Made by a program: the position numbers and the translations under genes. The notes below the pieces were generated by a model that saw only the letters and a program-made list of their open reading frames with translations, made no database searches and was not told the origin of the DNA. Below are positions 25,319 through 39,164 of a stretch of 64,000 nucleotides of DNA, piece by piece; position 1 is the stretch's first letter, and every line of letters starts with the position of its first letter. Origin of the DNA: Vespa crabro (lineage: Eukaryota > Arthropoda > Insecta > Hymenoptera > Vespidae); NCBI RefSeq assembly GCF_910589235.1, contig NC_060956.1, positions 17,204,499-17,268,498 on the forward strand. The letters are read 5' to 3'.

Positions 25319-26179
25319 TTGTTCATTTGTTCACTCGTCTTGTTCTACCTTTGTTTCGTACCTCATAAACCAGAAAATGTAAACAAAGTCGTGGATTAAC
25401 CTCATTAGTAGACCCTTTGTGATATTCATTAAAGAATCGCAACGTGGCCTAATTTCCAATGAACCGACAAAGTGAGATTGGCAATTTCACGAGTTTCATT
25501 TTTTCTTTTTCTCTTTTCGATCGCGAACGAACGAAATAGTAGATAAATCAAAGGGTTACTTAATAATACCTGAGAAAGAATATATCGACAGGTGTCGGTG
25601 ATATCAACTTATTATTTTCATTGGACTAGAAAATAATTAAGAAAAGCTAAAAATATGATCTTTATGAATAAGTTTGGATTTTTGTATTTGTGCGTTTCTA
25701 TGATTGAACTGAAAAGAGAAAGGACTTTCCTGCGCATAACAGCGGCCAAGAAGGTAGTTTCACCGCGATTACCTAAGATAGAGTGAACGAACATTAAGGA
25801 GGGATCTTGGAAGAGCTCGAAGGATAATACCGAGAGAAGCTGAGTCTCGACTCGACGATAACGGAAAGGGTGTGGAGGACAAACAGGGGTGGTTGTCTCA
25901 GTCAATATTGAAGTTTCGTGCTCGGTTCACAGCTCGTCCCTACATCCAGAGCTTCTATCCTTCTCCCAGTGTGTTGTCTCCAGGATTTTCGTTTCTCTCT
26001 CTCTCTCTTCTTCTTCTTCTTCTTCCATCTCATTCTCGTCCTTTCTCTTTCACCCCTGTTTTTACACCCTAAATTCAGCCGCGGAAGCCAAGAAAAATCG
26101 TTCTTCGGAATCGTTGGAATTCTATCCGGATTCTCCGGGGAACTTCAGTATACGTTAGGCTTGAGAAATGGATAACCGT

Positions 26180-26234
26180 TTTCTCTCTCTCTCTCTCTCT
26201 CACTCTCTTTCTCCCTCTCTCTCCCTTTCTCACT

Positions 26235-26272
<38 letters not shown>
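26180..26272. repeat. (CT)n tract with CCCT variants
   Basis: CT run with CACTC and CCCTCCC interruptions, a long polypyrimidine stretch. Confidence 0.95.
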
Positions 26273-26700
26273 ACGTTCACCGAAGAAGGTTACGTCGGTT
26301 CTCGACTTGGTATTCCCAAGCACCGCTTAATAATGGCACCTCTCCAGAGAATAAACATTTTTTCGTAAGCCAGTTATTTATTATTCTTGCCTCGCACAGA
26401 TCTCGCTTTCGATAAAAACGTTTCGACGTCAAGATGTTTCATTCGATCGCGAAATTTAACTTTAACTCTAAGAAAGTATTTTATACGTTTTCGAGTATAC
26501 ACGTTTCCTTCATATCTATATAAATATCGATTACCTAGTTGAAATGAAATTCATATTTCAATTATCCAAACTAAAGTACGTAAGTCTTTTATAACTGATA
26601 AGACAGTTTTAATGGCTATGAAAATCCTTTATCTATAAGATTACGCGAAGATTCAAAAAGCGAGATGGGTTTGAACGTAGTGCTACGACGATTACTATTT

Positions 26701-26917
26701 GGAGAGAGAGAGAGAGAGAGAGAAGAAATGGTCCGAATTTAATGTACGTGAATATGCTTATCCCTTTTGACGTAAGGGAGAAATCGGGGCAAAGCAAATG
26801 CAGAACGAAATCGGAAAGTCTGACCTCTCTCTCTTTCTCTCTCTCTCTCTCTCCCTCTCTCTCTCTCTCTCTCCCTTTCTTTCTCTTTCCCTCTCTCTCT
26901 CCCTTTCTCTCTCTCTC
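26701..26917. repeat. (GA)n and (CT)n in opposite orientation, 120 bp apart
   Basis: A GA run at 26701-26722 is followed by a CT tract at 26824-26917. The two are complementary and could pair into a stem with a loop of about 100 nt in RNA. Confidence 0.95.
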
Positions 26918-27427
26918 GTTGACGTGTCTACGACGACATTATCGGTTTTCCCTTTTTCTCTCTCAATCTCCCTTTTCGTTTTCTCGCGTTCAAGTAAAGA
27001 GAAAATTCTAGAGAAACGACGACGACGGTCAAAGCACGGACCAGGTTTTGCCAACCCTTTAGACTTAATCTTTACGAGGCCGTAAAAATGTTTACCGTCA
27101 CAAAATCGCTTGTTCTTAGACCAGCTCGCTTTCTCATCGAAATTTGTTTTCCTTTCTTCTCTTTTTTCTTATTTCTTTTTTTTTTCTTTCTTTTTTTTTT
27201 TTCCTTTTTGTTACTTTAATCCCGATCATTTCCTAACGAAAAAGTCAAATAAAAATTTCCTCCCTATAACGAGTCGATCTTTTAATTTTTATTTTAATTT
27301 CGAAGATATATCGACAATGTCGACAAACCATATCTTCATCTTTCTTCATTTATTTTTCTTCCTGTCAAGATAGAGATTGATCAAAATATTTATTTAAGGG
27401 GATGTAAATGTATCCACTTTTTTTTTC

Positions 27428-27430
<3 letters not shown>

Positions 27431-27465
<35 letters not shown>
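27431..27465. repeat. (TA)n microsatellite
   Basis: TA run following a T-rich stretch. Confidence 0.95.
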
Positions 27466-27471
<6 letters not shown>

Positions 27472-27670
27472 CCAATATTATTAGATATATGAGTATTTGT
27501 CTATTCGGTAGATACAATATATATCTAATCCTTGCTACTCTCTAACTCTGAGTATACATATCTTCTACTTCCCGTTATTTTCTCTTTCATTTATATTTCT
27601 AAAGTTCAGAATATTTTTCTGAGAACAGATAGAAAGAAAAAAAGAGAGAAAGAAAGAGAGAAAGATAGAT

Positions 27671-27672
<2 letters not shown>

Positions 27673-27740
<68 letters not shown>
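27673..27740. repeat. (TA)n(GA)n compound microsatellite
   Basis: About 19 TA units switch abruptly to about 15 GA units. Confidence 0.95.
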
Positions 27741-27743
<3 letters not shown>

Positions 27744-28568
27744 CGTTCAGAAAGTATCGTTCGAAGATTTATGTGGCGTAAGAATTCACAAAGTCAAGTT
27801 GCCTTCGGCGGGAGTATACTTCTCCGACAAATATATATTATATCAGAAGAATAGAAAGTGAGTATAATAAAGACATCGCAAGTCGAAATAGAATTATTAA
27901 AGATCCGATCCAATTTTAATCACTATATACTAACGAAGTAAATCAGTTTTCTTGAAAGAAACGACGAATTTAAAAGAAAAAGAAAAAAAAAACAGATTCT
28001 ATCAAAAAAGTTAACGATGACGAAGGATAATTGATATTACATAAAACGCTTTGGTAATCCAAGATTTTTAATAATAATAATTACTCGGAAGGAATATGAG
28101 ATTATTACTGATATCTGAGATTGGAAACGACATGTTTAACTGCTTTCCGTTTTCCATCTCTCTTTATCGTTTATCGAACAGAACGAGAATACGACGTATG
28201 ACGATTAAATGGAATTTTGTTTATATGATATAAGCACAGTTAGTTCCCTTCTGGCTTTGTCCCGACCTCCGTTTGTCTGGACGCGTGTTTCGTCCTTCAT
28301 GAAGCAATGTAGAAAGTTTCGCTTGTGCAGTATTCTGAATTTCTCTCTGTTTAGAATTGAAGAACGTACATGAATGTTTATGTACGAATTTATGTATACA
28401 TATATATGTATGTTGCCTTCATTTACGCGTTCAGAAACATATAAACGAAGATAGAGAATGTCTCTCATTTTCTACGATACAGATAAATTTACTCATTTAT
28501 TTTTAGACATTTGGATATTATACATTTCGTATAGCTAAACGATTTGTATATACAAAATATCGAGAATA

Positions 28569-28907
28569 TTGGTGTTATCGGATAATTCCAATGTTTGGAA
28601 TACTTCTGGAAAATTTCAAATGTACAGAAGATACATCGGTCTTCAACGATATAACGATTATTCGAAAGCTTCTAAACGTCCGATCGATTTTATTGGAGTT
28701 AAGATGGAATATCGTGAACGATCATTCGATCGCGTTTCAATTCGAATTTTATGGAATCTTGATGAGGTTATTTTCATGTCCATCGAAATAGTTATTATCT
28801 TTAGGGAATTAACTCGAGTAAGAGTTTTCATCGCTCAGGGAAATTGTTCTCGTGATGTTCGATATCTGACGGCATGCTTCGAGTTCTTTGCGTATACGTC
28901 TATGTAA
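28569..28907 (+). other. Unassigned 112-codon ORF free of simple repeats
   Basis: A unique, non-repetitive stretch gives a frame from MVLSDNSNVWNTSGKF to a TAA. Overlapping frames are also open (66 codons from 28591). The composition is mixed, but no domain or motif is visible. It sits just before a (TA)n(TG)n tract. Chance ORF is the likeliest reading. Confidence 0.1.
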
Positions 28908-28926
28908 GAGTAGCTAACTTTTTGTT

Positions 28927-28929
<3 letters not shown>

Positions 28930-28969
<40 letters not shown>

Positions 28970-28995
28970 ATATATGTATATACATATATACACAT
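28930..28995. repeat. (TA)n(TG)n compound microsatellite
   Basis: TA run, then GTGTGTGT, then TATATGTATATACATATATA; the last part is self-complementary. Confidence 0.95.
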
Positions 28996-29577
28996 GTAGC
29001 GTAGCTATCTAAATTTTTTCAGGTCGGTGCACTCTTTTCTCTTTCGAGTCTGAATCTGGCAAGTTTTCGAGGCATTTTGGCATGGTCCATCGAGACGAAC
29101 GACTTGGTAGGAAAAGGAGAAATAAAGAAAGTGAAAGAGAAATAAAGAGGATAGGAATATATATATGGGTGAAAGGGAAAAACAGAGCGGGAGAAAATAT
29201 AAGCGTAGATGGGCTTCAGGGTTGATATGCATTGGTAGAGAGAAATATAGAAGGATGGTATATACAGTGGGTGAGGAGAAGAGGAGAGAAGAGTAGTCCA
29301 GGATCGTGGTATAATTCTGCAGGTTGTCCCAGCTCGACATAACTAACATCGCTCTCCCAACGATTCCATAGAGCTCTGAACGTGGGCGTTCGCGTTGCGA
29401 AAGCCATTACCGTCCGAAGCAGTAACGCCAACCGCGTCTCCCATTCCCTTCCGAGCTTTCTCGATCCGTCTCTTTCTGTGCCTGTACCACGCTCGAGACA
29501 CCAGAGGGGCCTTTACATAACGAGAAGCCAACTCCATGCAGCATCATATGTATTTATATATGTATATATGTACATAT

Positions 29578-29614
29578 GTGTGTATGTATGTATGTACGTA
29601 TGTATGTATGTATG

Positions 29615-29668
<54 letters not shown>
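29578..29668. repeat. (TATG)n(CT)n compound microsatellite
   Basis: TATG tetranucleotides lead directly into a perfect CT run of about 26 units. Confidence 0.95.
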
Positions 29669-29670
<2 letters not shown>

Positions 29671-30761
29671 GCTCTTTTTCTACATGTATTTCGCGATCCT
29701 GAACTAGATTCCCATGAAAAGGCACTTTTGCCCTAGTCGGATGAAGTATTCTCTCTTCAAAGTCCTTACTAGTCCCTCTGACCCAGAGAAGCGAAAAAAG
29801 GATCGTGCCTTACTTTATTTTCTTTTTCCTTTTCTTTCTCTTCTTTTTTTTTTGCTTTGTTTATTTATTTTATTTATTTATTTATTTTTTCTTTTTTAAC
29901 GAACGACCAATCGATCGTTATTCATCGAATAACCAAAGTTCATCTCGACTTTTTACTCGCTATAACAGCGAACAAAGCTTATGCAAGAAATTTCGAGACT
30001 TACGTATAGAAGAAGAAAAAAAAAATAAAAAAAAAAAGAGATAAGTTCGACGATGTTTAAATTCAATAGAGACGTTGAACATCTAAAGAGAAGAAAGTTA
30101 TCATTTTTGTGCGACGTCGACCGAACGGAATTCTTTATGTCTTTCTCAACAAAACTATGTTTTAACGTTTAAAACGGATGATATTGTCGCACGAACTGGA
30201 ATTCGATAGTCATAGTTCGTACGTACAACGCCCGAGATATGAAATTTCTCCGATGCCTTTGATGTTGGCATCATGGTATATGTATACCGTAGATGCAACG
30301 TATCAAAATACGTAGCGCGTTAACGCTCCTCGTTTCGCGAATGGGAAGGAAACGCGATTCCGGAAGCGTGATTTTGGTTTTGGCCGCTTCGTTGGCCGCA
30401 TGCTTCCGCCGTCGAAATACGCGGTTCGACCTTCCCACTGGACTTCATTATACCTTCATCATAGTGTATGAACGTACCATACTACATATTGCACGATGTG
30501 CTCATTGTTACATCTTCTCTCAAATAGATTCACGAATAATTAGTGTTAATTGTTATGCACCGTTCGAATCAGTTTGCGATTAGTTTTATAAGTTCAATGG
30601 AAAATTTTCATAATCGTAAGAGATATAACTTATGTTATACGCTCGTTTACGTTACGATTGGATATAAGAGATAAGTTTTAGAATCATCTGAAAAATATTT
30701 CAATTGAGATTATTCAAACGTACGTTTGATGTAAATTCTTTCATTACTTCTTTTCCTTTAA

Positions 30762-30794
<33 letters not shown>

Positions 30795-31335
30795 TAATTT
30801 GTCTTACTCTAATATTTAAAGAAAAGAACGATACGTATACGTATATTAGCATAGAAAATTTTTAATTAACGCATTAAATAAACTTATTTAAAAAAATTAG
30901 TTAGTTGAAAATTCATGGAACGCGACAGACCGTAACGTTATTCCCTTTTCATTCAGGGAACTTTCATTTAGTTTTCTCGCGAATTCGTACGTTTTCTCTT
31001 GCTATACACGAGAATTTCATGAAAATCCACGACAGATTTATAGATTTCGTTGACGTCCAATTCAACGATTCTCGTAATACGATTACCATCGTACGATGGA
31101 CGAATCAAAATCGTACCGTTCGTTGATGGCATTAGTTTACGATATTCTATAGAATCTAAAGCAATGCGTAAAGAACTTTATACGTTAATCTTCGAGATTT
31201 TAAGAAACGCTCGATGAAATAGCATGTACCCGACAATCCTTCGACATCGTAATTTCAGAGAATTCCTCGTAGAAAACTTTTCCTTTCATTCCTCGTACTA
31301 CTCGTTCTCATACTTTTCCTTCTCTTTCAACACAG

Positions 31336-31462
31336 AAGCCGCCCTCTTCAACCAGAACGGGGTTCGATGGAAAAGTTAACGTCAACTTTTCGTGGCGGAT
31401 CGTCGACAAAAATCGACAGATGGCGACAAGTTCCTCTCTCTCTCTCTCTCCCTCTCTACGAG
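31336..31462 (+). other. Candidate 127-nt exon, plus strand
   Basis: CTTCTCTTTCAACACAG ends at 31335 and ACGAG|GTGAGG gives a strong donor at 31462/31463. One frame is open across, with KPPSSTRTGFDGKVNVNFSW early, but its last third is a (CT)n microsatellite read as SLSLS. Both splice signals are good; the repeat content and lack of neighbours keep this low. Confidence 0.17.
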
Positions 31463-31672
31463 GTGAGGATCTTTTATAATGTATTCTAGCCTTCGGCCTG
31501 TGTCGGACCACGTGTTGCTATACGAGCCAGCACCCGTGACAGCTGCGTTTATCGCAAATCTCAGGTATACTCCCGAGTTTTCTGTTCTTTGCCTATTTCG
31601 AAACGGCTGCTGAATAGTTTTGTACTTGGCGTTATGCTAAACCACTAGCTTCGATGAAGAGAGCGAGAAAGA

Positions 31673-31684
31673 AGAGATAGAGAT

Positions 31685-31729
<45 letters not shown>
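31673..31729. repeat. (GATA)n(GA)n compound microsatellite
   Basis: Three GATAGA units and then a perfect GA run. Confidence 0.95.
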
Positions 31730-31732
<3 letters not shown>

Positions 31733-32569
31733 GGGAAGAAGAATAAGGAAGGATGATGTTTGAACGAGAGAGGAAAAGATGACTGGGACCAAATGTTGAA
31801 TGTAAAACAGTTTCTGCGATGGTTCTGCCATGGGTGGGTTAAAATTTGCAACGCTTATGAGAGAAACCGAGGGTAACAGCCAACTATTCGATGTTGGTTT
31901 GCCATCCGGCGCGAACCTCTCGCCACTTTTATTTGTCGTAGCTTCTAAAAGTTCACTTAGGAGAGAATCAAACTTTTCCGACGATGAAATATTGGATACG
32001 TTATTTTTTCATGATTTCCATCGTCTTTCCTATCATATACGAAAGAAATAAAATTGACAAAGAACGAATTTTCATTCGTATCGAATATTTATCGAAACGT
32101 GTATTTATCGACGAACGTACATATCGCAAAATTTCTTTTAAAATTTACATAATCTTTTGAATAAAAAGGATTAACGATTTAAGATCTACTTAAGTTTTTT
32201 TTTTCTTTTTCTTTTTATCTTTTATCATATACTTTCTTTTATTGACTCGAAGGCCGATTATTACAAGACTCGCTTTTACTTTTGTAACGAGCCATTTCAT
32301 CAACAAGCCACTTTTCGCATACGATTCTATCATTAAAGTCTTTGAACGTCTATCCCTAATTCGATTGTATTAATGATCTATCTTATTTTCTGTATAATCT
32401 CATTGGAAAAAATGTCTATTCGACTATTTCAAAATCGAATCGAATCGTGTCCCCAAATAAGAATGATTCTTTATTAACTCCATACAAAAAGAGGATTTAT
32501 GAAAATTTATCTAACATCGTTTTTCTTTTCGTCGAACTAAAGCGCATTATTATCCGCCTCTCTTCCTCT

Positions 32570-32622
32570 CTCTCTCTCTCTCTCTCTCTCCCTCTCTCTT
32601 TCTCTTCCTCTTTCTCTTTGTG
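32570..32622. repeat. (CT)n microsatellite
   Basis: CT run with CCCT and TTTCTCTTCC ends. Confidence 0.95.
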
Positions 32623-33082
32623 AGGTGAAATAAATTTTACCGTTCTTTTTCCCTCGTTTTCATCGAGGCTCACCGTGAAACGTTCTAAGAACAAAACGGA
32701 AGTTTTCGCCATAAAAAGCCATCGAGAGGATTTCCAGTCGTACGAGCAAACTTGTTGCTTATATACGTCGAGTTCTGGAAGGTTTGGAACCATTCCAAAG
32801 CCTATACGTCGTTTATAGCTCGACGACCACGGGAATGCCTCGACCCATCAATGAAATAGAAGGATAGAGTAATATAACCTACAGGATTTAGGACTATTCG
32901 CGAAGCATACAGCTTATTACGCTTATTATTATATGTGTACCTATTAAACTGATCATCTATCTATATTCCTTTACGTGCGTAGAGTTAATTCTCATCCTTA
33001 GGTAATTTCGTCCGATCTAGTGTCTCAATATTTGATTTAGTCGATTGCATCGAACGTACGATTGAATTGGAAATTTATCACT

Positions 33083-33085
<3 letters not shown>

Positions 33086-33138
<53 letters not shown>
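33086..33138. repeat. (CT)n microsatellite
   Basis: Perfect CT run of about 26 units. Confidence 0.95.
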
Positions 33139-33140
<2 letters not shown>

Positions 33141-33472
33141 AAGTTACATTCTCCGTATGCCACTACTACTTGTCAATACGATCATGTGTGCGTACGTTAA
33201 TTTTCCTTCAAGCGATAATTATCCCTTTCCGATCGTTAGATTTTAATTACGAATTCGTCGTTGATTTATCGAAAATTACGAAATAACGAGAATTATCAAT
33301 TCTTTTATTTGCCATCTCAGTTAAACAGACTTTTCACGTTTATCGCTGGAGATTAGCAATCTATAATAGGAGTAACGTCGGATGGAACATGATACTCAAA
33401 ACAATGGATTTCCATAGAGATTTCAGTAATAATCTTCTGGAGTATGTTACAACAAGGTGTTGTGGGAATAAT

Positions 33473-33534
33473 CACTCTTTCTCTCTTTCTCTCTTCCTTG
33501 CTCTATCGTTTTCTCGTTCTCCCTCTCCCTCCCT

Positions 33535-33574
<40 letters not shown>
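33473..33574. repeat. (CT)n / (CCCT)n tract
   Basis: CTTT words, four CCCT units, then a perfect CT run ending at a GTTGTCTCAG. A GC-richer unique piece (33575-33750) follows. Confidence 0.95.
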
Positions 33575-33577
<3 letters not shown>

Positions 33578-33771
33578 GTCTCAGCGTCATCCGCTTTGCG
33601 GTTTGCTCTGTCAAAGCCTTCCTCTGCCTGTTATATACGCACTGACACTATTTCACACCCTTCGCAGTGGTTTGATGCCGGGTCGCTTCAACCATCTCGT
33701 TGGACCCTAACCGTAAACCGAGAGACGCGATTAGGTGCCTCCTATCCCCCGCCTCTCTCCTTCCTCCTATT

Positions 33772-33777
33772 CTCTCT

Positions 33778-33830
<53 letters not shown>
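33772..33830. repeat. (CT)n microsatellite
   Basis: CT run ending in TTTATCTAC; third CT tract within 750 bases. Confidence 0.95.
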
Positions 33831-33831
<1 letters not shown>

Positions 33832-34866
33832 ATCTACTAATCTATCTATCACTAAATTATCTTGGAAATGAAGCCCTAAGCGAAAAGCAATCGCAAACAA
33901 TCGAGTTTTCTTTCTTCTTTTTTCTTAATTTTCTTTTTTCCTTTTTTTTTTAGCTTCTATTCTTTTCGTTTTTTTTGGGGAAGGGGGCAGAGAAGGAGGA
34001 GAGAAGGCTTGACCTTTCAACGAATACAAGTGGATTTATCGACGCTGACGAAATACATATATTGCTCCGACAAAAAGTGATTAAGGTGCGAAAAAATTAA
34101 TTTTGACTTCGTCATATTTTTTCTTTTTTCTTCTTCTTCTTCTTTTTTCTTTTTTTTTTTTATAGGTATAAGTATGCTCATTGCAATGAGGTGCAATCTA
34201 AATTTTTTAAAATAATTATTGATTTAATAATTCACAATTAAGTATTACGATGTGCACAACTTTGAACGAGTTACGTGGATGAAAAAAGAACGTAATCAAG
34301 ATATCTATTTATCGAGATATTCTATTAGTTGGATGTTTGTAAAAGGAGAGAAAAGAGAGAGATGGAAATAAAGCTTTTTTTAAAGTTGAACTTTTTTGTC
34401 AAGATTATATATAGAAACAAAAAAGAGAGAGAGAGAGAGAGAGGAAGAGGAAGAGGGAGAGACATACGCAAATACACGAAGACACATACAATGTTTCTGT
34501 TCCAAACAGTTTTTCCTCTTTCTTATCATGAAGAATTCGCATATAACGTTTTGTTTGTGCGACTAATGCAAATCTCGAATGCATCATGCTCGTTTTTAAA
34601 GGCGTCCATGTTTCAACGAGTCGATGCGATACAAGGAACGTGTATGATACGTAGCTGGCTCGGATTTTTAATTAAAATTGCGCAGCGGATTTAACGATCG
34701 ATTTCCCCGGTAAACCGTCACTGAAAATTGTCCTTTTTCATTTCTCTTTCCTATTTTTTTCTCTCTTCTTCCTTGTTTTTTTTTTTACGCTCATCATTAT
34801 CTTTACAACGTTTTAATCGTGACGATGGTCGATTTATGTTGGAACCAATCATTTTTATGCTGTATA

Positions 34867-34871
<5 letters not shown>

Positions 34872-34908
<37 letters not shown>
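34872..34908. repeat. (CT)n microsatellite
   Basis: Perfect CT run. A short GA run lies on the same strand at 34425-34443. Confidence 0.95.
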
Positions 34909-34912
<4 letters not shown>

Positions 34913-36058
34913 ATGCTTCATCTTTTTGTTTAAAAAATTGCAAAATTTACGCGGTACATCATTATCACCGGAGATTAATTCTCTTTTTTAATCGAAATGC
35001 AATCGAATTCAAACGTTGAATTCTGTGATCTTTTACTTTAACGAACCTACGGAATTTCAAACGCACGAATTTACTATTTTAAAATCAATGGATTCATTAG
35101 AAATTTCAATGATTTACCGCGGAAGTGTACGGCGGACATACATGCGTGTTACTTTTAGATTTAAATTTAATGTTGGTAGGCATATCGCATATACGCTAAC
35201 CGTATGATGATAAATAATACTGTCGTTATGTGGTGAATTCCTGATAATACATCCCGTAAAATGGTTCATTGCCATGAAGATTAAGCGAAAGTAAAATATG
35301 ATAACGTTCTCGTGTATCCCGATATAATCGAAAGATTTATCGATTAAAAGCGTCGAATCGAACGTGAGAACGAATGAACGATCGAACGTGTACTAGATTC
35401 AAGAAAAAAAAAATATTACTTCGGTGGAAACTATCGAAATGGATTATACCTATGTCGTATATATAGGTACGCATAACGATTTTCCTAAACGAAAGTCTAT
35501 GAGAATATTTTTGTTTTGCGCGTTTTTCTTTTTTATTATATTTTTCTTTATTCCTTTTTTTACCTTCTCGTCGCTCGCTATGGGGAAAAAAAAGCCGCGC
35601 AAAGAAAAATAACTGATCGGACGATAGAGTTCACAAATTATATCCCCTGAATTCCTTTGAATGGATTCTTAAGCTCATCAACGAATGAAAATATATAGGA
35701 TGGGATCGATCGGATCGTATAAAATTCATGGAATCGTCTAAATTTCACTTTGAAAGATCTCCGTTCTCTTATTATCTGAAATCGTCGAGGGTGAGATTGT
35801 TCGATCGAAAACCGCGAATAAAGTAAAAATATTCATATCGAGAACGATCAAGGTAACACGAAGGGTACGGTATTCAGATTTATCTCGCGGATCACGGATG
35901 AAAAATCAACTGATCTTGCGAATAAGGGGAAAAGGAAAAAAAAAGTAAGAAAATAAGTTTCGTTCGACGATTTGTTTCCAATTTACAAGATTGGGGCACA
36001 GTTGTGTCACGTTGAAAATTTCAATTTGTCTGACAGATCGAAGTCTTGCTAGATAGTG

Positions 36059-36062
<4 letters not shown>

Positions 36063-36105
<43 letters not shown>
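36063..36105. repeat. (TA)n microsatellite
   Basis: About 21 perfect TA units. Confidence 0.95.
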
Positions 36106-36109
<4 letters not shown>

Positions 36110-37111
36110 ATATAAAGTCAAGTCCATTTTATAAGCTCGTTTAACATTCACGGATCGACCTGAGATTCTGAATAAATTAGCATTAACACGCGTGCATTCC
36201 CACGCATTCGTGTGCTATCTTCTCGGCAACTCCCTTCTCTCCCCACTTCCCTTCGTCTAAGATTACTTGTCCCATTTTATCTTTTCGACGAAGAATGATA
36301 GCGAGAGGAAAAGACCTTGCTTCTCTTTTCAAATCTTTTCGCCGTAAAATATTTGACCGTGGACAAAAGTTTCGTACAACTCGTTTTCAAGAGTCACCTC
36401 ACCGACAAGTAGTACCTTCTCTTTTTATCTTCCGATTCCTCGTCCTTTGGCACCTTTAACGATTCACGTACGATAACTTCTATTGAAACTTTCCAAAGTG
36501 GAAATTTTTACTTCGTAATAACACTATGACAACGAAGCAAGAGTAGACGAGAAATGCGAAGAAATATTTCCCTTGGAAGAATTTTTCGTCGCAGATTTGA
36601 AGAATAATTTCTCGTTATCGATTCATGCAAATCGGAGAAAAGAAATACTTCATTGTCGACGGATAAAAGGTTAAAGAATGAAGGGTATCGAACGATGTAA
36701 CGAGTACGAATATTACAAAACATTAAAATGAATCTTGTTAGAGAAGGAGTTGGAAATAGGCTAAACGTTGTAAAAGAAGATATACTTGGGAGGGAGTAGG
36801 CGAATGACGGGAGAGGGAAAAAGGAATAGATAAATACGATTCGAAGAACAGGAGGATAAAGTGTGTTTCGAAGTGCACGTTTTGTGTCCTCCCGAGAGTT
36901 TGATGGTGAAGCGAAAGAACAGAGAAAAGAGTGGAAGAATAGGAAGAAGGTGGACGAGTAGGAGGAGTGAAATAGGGAGGTCGGAGAGAGCAGGGGGGTT
37001 TGTTCTTGAACGGGCGCAGACTGCATTTCAAACAGGACTAACTCCTTATTTCTCGAAGTCCTTGTTCGGGTATTAAGTCTACGTCGGTTTCGCTATCGTA
37101 ACTCCTTCGTC

Positions 37112-37116
<5 letters not shown>

Positions 37117-37155
<39 letters not shown>

Positions 37156-37156
37156 T
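37117..37156. repeat. (CT)n microsatellite
   Basis: CT tract that starts the pyrimidine-rich stretch leading to the acceptor at 37213. Confidence 0.95.
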
Positions 37157-37213
37157 TGCCTTTCTATCTTACATATTATCGTCTCCTTTTATTATGGTTC
37201 TTGTCATCTCCAG

Positions 37214-37401
37214 GGAAACCTTTAATTGTCAAGCCTCGTCGTGCTATTTCACAGAAGGACAGTAATAAAATTGTCAGAGTTCGCAAATGGTACGATAAGA
37301 GAAAGAGAAATGGTTCAGACGAAACGCGCACATTCGAACTTCCACTCACTAGAGACAAACTCGAGATGAGAGATTCATCCATCCCAACAATCATTCGATG
37401 A
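37214..37401 (+). other. Candidate exon, basic peptide of unknown family
   Basis: A pyrimidine-rich stretch ends TTCTTGTCATCTCCAG at 37213. A frame of 62 codons follows (after two bases that would complete a split codon) to a TGA at 37399-37401. The peptide is Lys/Arg-rich, with KPRRAISQKDSNK early and VRKWYDKRKRNGSDETR in the middle, and has no simple repeat. There is an internal GTACGATAAG that could act as a donor. The opposite strand is also open here. No family recognised; a chance ORF behind a chance acceptor is quite possible. Confidence 0.2.
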
Positions 37402-39164
37402 TAGCTCTATTCTTGGATTAAATCGAAATTCATTCTTTCCAATTAGCGATATGGCGATTTTTATCGAACGATTAATAGTTCTCATAACGTCACCCATGCC
37501 GTTCACCTTTGATGAAAGATATCGAGGAAAAAGGTTTCGTCGAAATAAAATATTTTCGACAATTGTGAAATTTTAACTTTTCGTTGACGTTCCATCGTTA
37601 TAGAATGAATTCGAAAAGAATTCGTTCGAACAACAAACGGTATTATTAATGAAAAATAGTTTGGCTCGTATCAATTTTTATTTTCTCAGGATCACTCGAA
37701 ATATTTCAAATCCTTTCCAAAATATTTCAAATATTGATCTGATAGAAGAACATCAATGAAAGAGACAACGTCAACAGGATGCATAGTATCGAAAGAATTC
37801 GAAGAATCTTCAAAGGATAATTGAAGATATGAAAGAACACTTGTGAAACTCTAAGTAGTGTTAACTTAGTTAGTTTTTCTCACAAATAAGGATCATCTTC
37901 TCGATATTCGATACTTCGTAAAATTATCTTAAAATCGCGATACTTTAATCGATATACATACATGTTACGTTATACGTAAAGAACATTGAAGTAGTGGAGT
38001 GAATACATCGGTGAATGAAGTTATTTACAATCTCATTGTCGAAACAAAGATTTCATCGTTATATTTATATTCTTTTTTGTTAAAGAAATTTCATTGAAGG
38101 ATTAATTTATCAAGAAATTTTATTATAAAATATTAAAACAAGTACCTAGTTACATTAAAAAGTATAATTAGCTTCCAGTTATAATTGCATTTAACGCGAA
38201 TAGAAATTTTCCTTTTTGAAGAAATAATAATAATAAATGTGCATCCTTTCGCGTACCGCGTGTCCCGATCCTTTTCCGTCTCAAAGCGAACAAGTAATGA
38301 GGTTTTTAGTGAAATCACATATCGACAAGAAGTCGGAGCATTCGAGAGAGAACGATCGGAAACGTCATTAAAGTTCCTTTGAACTTTGGAGCGTAAATCT
38401 CGCGTACGATGTACGGACGTAGTATTTCACAACGATCCCGGAAAAGGCCGAACGTCGTTCGAACTAGAGGAGGGTTTAGAGAGGGTGTAGACGTCTCTGG
38501 GAGACCCGATCGAGTCTACGTTGGAATAAAAAGCTAATCTCATTCCCAAGCCCAGTTTGGGACCAACCTTCGACAAAGCTCTCGCTTTCTCGTTTCTTCC
38601 TCTTTCCACGTTCCACCGAAAAACTTTCAGCGAAATAACTTCGATGCTCCGGATATCGTAGAAGGGACGTCGATACTTTTCGACTATCCGATTCTTCCTC
38701 GAAACTTCCAATAAACTCTTTCACGACAAAATTCACGTAACACACGTGTAGTTTCACCGACGATGAACGTGGCCTGACACTCGAAGGAACGATTCCCACT
38801 TCCTTACTTCCTCCCTTCCTATTTTTTTTCTTCTTTCTTGTACTTCTTCCTTTCCCCTATTTCTTTTCTCTTCTCTTTTTTTCCTTTTCTCCTCTTTACT
38901 TTATTCTTTTTCTCTTTCTTTCTTTCTTTTTTATCGAACCAACAACGATCCTAGCTTGTTCGAGAAAAGTACAAGTAGAATGAAAAAAAAAAGGTACGAT
39001 GAGGAAAGTTCGTTTCTCGCTTTTCTTACTTCACGTCGACAAATCACGGTTGGAATCGTCAAGGAGGAAGTAAAAAAGAAAGAAGGGAAGAAAAAAAAAG
39101 AAGAAGTAAAAGAACACACCAAATATAGGAGAAGTTAACGAACTCGCTCGGAAGCACTCGCGAC

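Noticed and set aside
33389..33871. 160-codon plus ORF
   Set aside because: Two CT microsatellites supply most of its residues (SLSLSL).
34141..34180. T-run ending TATAG|GTATAAGT on plus, a possible recursive splice site
   Set aside because: The donor half is poor (no G at +5) and T-runs ending in AG are common here; its strand is also opposite to the good site.
36508..37026. 172-codon minus ORF, rich in Ser, Phe and Leu
   Set aside because: It is the complement of purine-rich plus-strand DNA, with a second minus frame open over the same bases.
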